Assembly (NCBI RefSeq): GCF_901000735.1
Contig: NC_081542.1
Span: 11,299,945-11,363,944 of the forward strand
DNA length: 64,000 bases
Reading direction: 5' to 3'
DNA from: Corylus avellana
Taxonomy: Eukaryota > Streptophyta > Magnoliopsida > Fagales > Betulaceae
The translations under genes and the position numbers were made by a program. Under the pieces are notes generated by a model, which saw only the letters and a list, made by a program, of their open reading frames with translations, did no database searches and was not told the DNA's origin. Positions 58,457 to 64,000 of this stretch are shown here, piece after piece; position 1 is the stretch's first letter, and each line of letters starts with the position of its first letter.

Positions 58457-61400
58457 TCACAATGGAAGGGGGTAACCACGGAGGTATGTGGAATCTACAC
58501 CCGACTCCCGCACCAATGCCACCCTCCCTGTCCTTGCAACCTTCAAGAAAGATGAAATAGTTCGTAAATCTCTAAGATTAATTCAGCAAGAACAGTTTTC
58601 AATCACCAATATCTTTCTCAAAAGTTCCAAAACACCCTCTATCCTTATACAGTGTAACACAACCACCACCTATTTTAATATAAACATTAAATTCATCAAA
58701 AAAATAATAATAATATTATTAAAAAAAGAATGACATAAGATGACATCAGCATCTTTAACTACTCTTGCCCACATAAGATGACGTCAGCATCCCCCGGCCC
58801 CCCCTCCTCCTCCTCCTCTCTAATTTCTTACTTCTTTATCTCCACTCTCGACTTCTCTAGATTTTCTCTCTTTTTCTCAAGAGAATTGGTTACGCGCTTG
58901 TAGGCGCATGTGCCAGGGGTCTAATATAGTGAAGTTTTTGAGGATCTAACTTATGGCTTTGTTCACTACGATTGAAGCTAGTCAACCTCAAAGTGGGGTG
59001 AGTAGTATTACATATTTGAGTGGAAAATCTGGGAATAGAGGAAATCATGAATTAAAGAGAATGGTATGTTTGATGAATTATGATGTTAAGGGAGGTCAAT
59101 CTCATGGAGTGACAGGTAGAGGGAGGGGTGGCAAATGTTCTTTATGAAACCTAAGATCATATCATAAAATGTGAGAGGCTTGAATGATAACAGGAAAATG
59201 ATGGGGATTAGAGGGCTTCTAAGGGAGTGGAAAGGTGATAGTGTTTTGCAAGAGATAAAAATGGAGATTATTACTAGGGAGGTGGTTTGTAGTTTATAGG
59301 GTTGTAAGAATGTGGATTGGGTTGTATTTGGGGTCAAGAGGGGCATCAAAAGGTATTCTGTTAATGTAGGATAGGCAAGAGTGGTGGAGGAGATTGAGGA
59401 ATCTGTGGGTAAGTTTGTGGTAGCGTGCTCTTTCAGATGCAATACGGAGAATTTTGAATGGGCTAATGCGAGTGTTTATGGGCCAGATGATGATGTGGAA
59501 AGACAATGTCTTTGACATAAGTTGGTGGGAGATGTCTTAGTGTAGTAGGGGGGATTTTAATGTAGTATGGTATCCTTGTGAAAGATCAGGTGACTTAAGG
59601 CACACACAAGCGATGGTGGAATTTTCAGAATTCATTTTTTAGCAATGACTCATGGATATTCCATGGATAAGGCGATGTAAAACTCAATAAAAATGGACCC
59701 AAGTAAGAGATTCTTTATGCCAGATATTTCAACCATCTTAATACATTTTATATGAATTTTCCAAGGTTCAAAAATATCTCTTAGATGACAGTTTGCAAGG
59801 ACATCAAATCAATGTACGGAGCTTAAACTTATCCCATATATAGCAGCATCAAGTAAATTCAGTTTATTATTGGGCAAAAGCTGGTTGACCGCACTTCAAC
59901 CAATCATAGCAGCTAGGTTTCAAGTAACTCTCGGAATCTACAGTTTCCTGGGGAGAGGGGAAAGGATCTTGGAATCTACAGGTTACTGCAAATAACTTTT
60001 CCAATGTTTTTAAAATCTTTAATCTCTCTCAATATTGAGGCATGTCAAATTTGGTTGTAACTCAAGAATTATAGATCTAAACTTGGAACAATTTTTGATA
60101 AAGCTCACACAATAAGGATTGATCACATCAAGTAGCTTTGCAAGTTGAGTGCCTTCCTCATTTACATTTTCAAGCACTCATTTGAAGATCCTCACAAAAA
60201 ATCGAGAATAAGCATTAACAGTATGTGAAATGTTTGAAAATGTTAATTGAATGAAGCAAAGACTTTGAACTAAGTTCACATGACAACTCAAAGTTACGAC
60301 TATAAAAATGCAGGAAATACCTCACAAATTCCAAAAGGCTCTAATAACCTCTGTAGTGCAACCATCTTGTTAAAATCACCTGTAAGCTGGAGCACATGTA
60401 AACCAGATAGTATTAGTAAGGATGGAGAAGATAGTGGGGATTAGCGATGCCAGCCAGCTGAGCCAAGCTATCAGTAGCATGTTAATGAATGTCTTAGGTT
60501 AACTGCTATAATTTTGGTTTGCTTTCAAATAACTATTCTATTAAAGCTCAATTTTGTATCCAAACTCATATTATTATCCATCCATCAATTGTCAGTTTTC
60601 AAATAACATCTATACCAATAGACACTCAATCCCTCATTTCTAAAAAATTTTAGATAAGTAATCCCTCTTTTCAAATTTAAATAAACTAGAATGAGTAAAG
60701 CAGGGTAGGGTTGCAGATGAAGTTGAGCTGCTGTTCAATTTCTGCAGGTTCATAAGTATGGCCAAAGGTGTTTGTCATGCTTATATTGACCCTAAAATGC
60801 TTCAAAATTAGGTGTGTTTCTCCAACTCGACCTAATCCCTAGAAATATGTAATTGACAATGAAATGGAGTGCTAATAAGAGTAGACAACGACATTATACT
60901 TACAGATGTGCCCATATAATGATTGGTGTCAATAAGGTAAAAGAGGAAAGATGAGATTTCATTGGATCTTTGTTTAAGAACCACCCACTCATACATAAAG
61001 TACTGTCTTACATGATCAATTGGCAACTAACCAATCATAATACAACCCCCCCACCCCCACCCACTCATACATAAAGTACTGTCTTACATGATCAATTGGC
61101 AACTAACCAATCATAATACAACCCCGCCACCCCCACCCACGAAAAGAAAGAAAGAAAGAAAAGAAATGGAAAAGAAAGCATATTTGGTAGCAGAGGCTTG
61201 TTAAGCGATATCTGCCATGTGAAGTCGAGAACTTAGAGCTCTTACCACCCCGTAATAAATATAAAGCTATACATGCCATGTGAAGTTGTGAAAATGGCAT
61301 TCTGTAGAAGCTATCATTCTTTTCAACAGACTTTTCCAATGCTGGAATAATCTCTTCTGATTTTAATGCATTCCTCTATCCTCTTACATCTTGAATGGTA

Positions 61401-61850
61401 TTGATGTTATTGAGGTTCAAATGAAAAACATTATGCTTTCCAGAGCAAGCCTCTCTGTCACATCTATACTAACAGGTTTTTTTGTAAAAAAATAAAAGCA
61501 CATAGGAAGGGCCCTTTCTCAACCCCCAAGATAGTGTTGTGCTCCATAGAAGATTAGATCAGAATTATCCTCTTCATTCAAAGGAAAGAATGCCATTAGA
61601 GTGATTCAGCGCACAAAACTGCTTTTAAAATCCTACAGAAAGTATGCTAAGGTGTAACAACATGCTGATAGATAGACAGATAGCTAAGAATTCTTACCTC
61701 AAGGGTAATGGTATGATCAGACACATCAACAGCTTTGGCCCGAAAAATGCTGGCGATATCAAGGACGTCCCTCCTAGCAGCAGTATTCACAGCAATCTTT
61801 ATCAGCATAAGCTCTCTCTCTGCAAATGGCGAGTGAGTAATATCCCGAAC
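58457..61850 (-). CDS. AHASS: Acetolactate synthase (AHAS) regulatory small subunit, last three exons (contig 4 copy)
   Basis: Exons 61698-61850, 60321-60386 and 58457-58540 code the same 100 C-terminal residues as the contig 3 copy. Upstream exons would lie to the right, but sequence from 62504 on is a retroelement and none was found by 64000. So in this copy the retroelement lies inside an AHASS intron or upstream of the remaining exons. Whether the full gene is intact cannot be judged here. Confidence 0.92.
58797..59677 (+). pseudogene. L1 (LINE) 5' fragment (contig 4 copy)
   Basis: Same fragment as in contig 3, with the endonuclease start [13 protein letters not shown] and the GDFN block interrupted by stops. 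In the last AHASS intron. Confidence 0.65.
60983..61136. repeat. 76-bp tandem duplication (contig 4 copy)
   Basis: Equivalent to 49946-50099. The first unit reads CTTACATGATC here and CTTACAGGATC in contig 3. Confidence 0.9.
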
Positions 61851-62829
61851 CTGAAGAAATGACCACCTTGACTTTTATCAATAATGACTCACAAATTTAG
61901 GTGTTCAAGAATTGGGAAACCCAGTCACAGCAATAAGAACAGCATCTGTATGCAAAGATAGTAATGACCATTTGATTAACTGCACTCTTTTGGTAATAAA
62001 ACAAATTAGGAGCATTAGTTCAAAATAACTATTCTATTAAAGCTCAATTTTGTTTGGCAATACTTAAGTTTAGGAAAGTATATTCTTTTTATTTTGGTTC
62101 GATAGAAATCTTTTTCCTGATGAGGAAGATCTATAGACACACAAACACATGTATGTATGTACGTTTGTATCTACATGTTTATATTGGGTACAAAAGTACC
62201 TTTTTCAAAACTTGTTTAGGCATAACAGAATTTTCTCGAACTTCAATATAACAAAAAGATCCAATTACGAGTAGAGCCTTGGACCCTTGATGGATTCCGA
62301 TTATGAAAATCTGACGGAACTTTTTTCTTAAATGCTAATTTTTTCACATTTGTTCTTTATTCAAAGCTCCTATGTTCAGAAATTATTGATAAATATCTCT
62401 TGTTTCACCTTGGGAAGTACTTTCCACAAAACCAAATAGGAAAATAAATACTTTCATGTATTAAAGACGGGTGGCAATTTTAGGCTGTTTTTATGTTGAA
62501 CTTTGTTATAGTTTGTATGAACGGCTTAGACACAAAAGATGGAGGCTATTATATTATTCAACTTATATTAACCTAATACAAGCATCCTATCATATAGGAT
62601 TAGGGAAATATCATAAAGACTAAACTATCCCCAAAACCCTAATGACTCAAACTCTAACTCTTCTAACACTCCCCCTCAAGCTGGAGCATATACATCATAT
62701 GAATCCAACTTGGAAGATACAAGCAAACGGAAAACAACTAGAAAAACCATACTCTAACACTCCCCCTCAAAATGGAACATCTTGGAGCACACAATACAAA
62801 GACTCATACTAATAACAAGATAATGTAAT

Positions 62830-63050
62830 AAAACTTCAAGGCCGGTCGAAATCTTGTTAGAAACTGCAACAACCAAGCTTTGATCGGATCTTGCCGCAAA
62901 ACACCAAGACCGATCGGATACATCAATCACTAACAACATTGGATCAGTTCTCGCTAGAGAATCCAAGGCCGGTCAGATACAACGATCTTGGGATCGGTTC
63001 TCGCCGTAAAACACCAAGGCCAGTCGGATACATCAATCATCAACAACCAA
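62830..63050. repeat. Degenerate tandem repeat in the element interior
   Basis: Three to four variants of a unit with GGCCGGTCGGATACA, CATCAATCA-CAACAA and GGATCGGTTCTCGCCG-AAAACACCAA, about 55-65 bases each. Confidence 0.7.
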
Positions 63051-63423
63051 CAACAATTCTTTTTTTTTTTTCACATGATTAACCAACAAGTTTCACCAGA
63101 ATACTGAAAAAAAAATAAATAAATAAATAAATAAATAAATAAAAATTCCTTCATTGGAGCTTCAAAACTGGCCGGAGACAGGCAGACCACACCAGCAAAA
63201 CCAAAAACAGAAGAAAAAACTGCAGAAAAGTCAAACTCAACAGTCGCCGGAGCTTTGCCGGACCTTCGCTGGAGTATTGCCGGAGAAGACAGAATATTCC
63301 GGCCACTTCAAAAACAACAACTACAGCATCAAACGATGACCACAGATCAACGTTTCAACAACAAAAACATCAAACAGCTGGAAATTTTTTTTTTCCTCCC
63401 GATGGCCACTGCAACTTTTCCGG

Positions 63424-63641
63424 CCACCATACACCAACCACTACAGACAACGCCGACAACCACAGAATAGGCCGGCTAGCATTACAGAACATCAAAACAC
63501 AACCAAAATCAAAAAAAATTTCTCATCGAAGGTACCACCATAGACCAACCACTACAGACAACGCCGACAACCACATAACAGGTCGGCTAACATCACAGAA
63601 CACCAAAACACAACCAAAATCAAAAAAAATTTCTCACTGGA
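63424..63641. repeat. 111-bp tandem duplication in the element interior
   Basis: CCACCATACACCAACCACTA and the next 90 or so bases recur from 63535 with about 90 percent identity by eye. Both units end in AATCAAAAAAAATTTCTCA. Confidence 0.85.
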
Positions 63642-63860
63642 AGAATGTTCCCGTCACCATGAAAAAAAAAAAAAACTGCTCTAGAGAGCTCTTCGAAGGT
63701 ACTGCCCGTGTGTGGGCATTATGCCCACATGGCTGTGCTGCCACCAGAAAAAACCCTCAACAACAATAGAACGAGAGATTTAAGCAAAACAAAAAGAGCA
63801 GGAAAAAAAACTACAAACAAAAGAACCAAGGATATAAAATCCTAAGGTTCTGATACCATG

Positions 63861-64000
63861 TTAATATTCTGCAAGAATTTGAGGATCTCTCTGGTCTGAA
63901 AGGCTGAAAGCTAACCCTTCAAAAAGCTCCTTCTACTGTTTTGGAATTTCTGATAGGGTGAAGCATATCTGTTGGATGAATTGCAGATGAATGAGGGTCA
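63861..64000 (-). other. Probable LTR running off the window
   Basis: Adjacent to the primer-binding site, so on the minus strand this should be the end of the 5' LTR. Only 140 bases are visible and no gene is seen. Confidence 0.4.

Larger units (their letters stand above)
62504..63860 (-). mobile_element. Non-autonomous copia-like LTR element, partly outside the window
   Basis: On the minus strand the polypurine tract CTTGAGGGGGAG precedes a 165-bp LTR-like block, TGTTAGAAGAG to ACTATAACA (plus-strand 62504-62668). At the other end TGGTATCAGAAC, a primer-binding-site match, lies at about 63849-63860, right after bases ending TTAACA. The internal part is only about 1.2 kb and noncoding: a trace of the pol end (LDSYDVYAPA) and tandem repeats. 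A second polypurine-like stretch at 62760 suggests rearrangement. The right-hand LTR continues past 64000 and does not clearly match the left one, so this may be a chimera. Confidence 0.55.

Noticed and set aside
1..64000. CRISPR arrays, bacterial operons or viral genes
   Set aside because: No regularly spaced direct repeats, no ribosome-binding sites, and no viral genes. All reverse transcriptase traces are plant copia or L1.

Overview
The window is nuclear DNA of a flowering plant, most likely an outbred (heterozygous) dicot. Genes have GT-AG introns and plant-specific products, intergenic DNA is AT-rich, and copia, L1, SINE, hAT and Harbinger-type elements are dense. Three runs of exactly 100 N (14523-14622, 39275-39374, 51401-51500) divide it into four contigs, called 1 to 4 here. 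No bacterial, organellar, CRISPR or tRNA genes were recognised.

Contig 1 holds most of a SYN4/RAD21-type cohesin kleisin gene on the minus strand. Its C-terminal end runs off the left edge. Its 6.2 kb first intron is filled with retroelements, including a copia element that itself carries an L1 insertion. Contig 2 starts with AT-rich intergenic DNA, a GC-rich minisatellite, a hAT transposase remnant and a 2.1 kb solo LTR with a perfect 5-bp target duplication. It continues with a complete 14-exon mitochondrial LETM1 gene (minus strand) and ends inside a Harbinger-type insertion that encodes a DDE transposase and a GRF zinc-finger protein.

Contigs 3 and 4 both carry an LRR receptor kinase of the BIR1 type (plus strand), facing the last three exons of the acetolactate synthase regulatory subunit gene (minus strand). 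The two copies are nearly identical. Contig 3 also begins with a copy of LETM1 exon 1 and its upstream region. Its left 1.84 kb repeats contig 2 and its remaining 10.2 kb repeats contig 4, with nothing left over except one 846-bp solo LTR plus its target duplication.

The simplest reading is that contig 3 is the second haplotype, wrongly placed between two pieces of the first. In that case the genome has one LETM1-BIR1-AHAS subunit interval. One haplotype carries a large insertion (at least 7.07 kb) with CCTTGTTTGGATG inverted ends between LETM1 and BIR1: its left part ends contig 2 and its right part begins contig 4. The other haplotype has the empty site plus a solo LTR.

The host genes have separate jobs: cohesion (SYN4), mitochondrial ion homeostasis (LETM1), immune receptor control (BIR1) and branched-chain amino acid synthesis (AHAS subunit). 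They do not form a pathway or cluster. The unusual biology lies in the structural polymorphism and the mobile elements.
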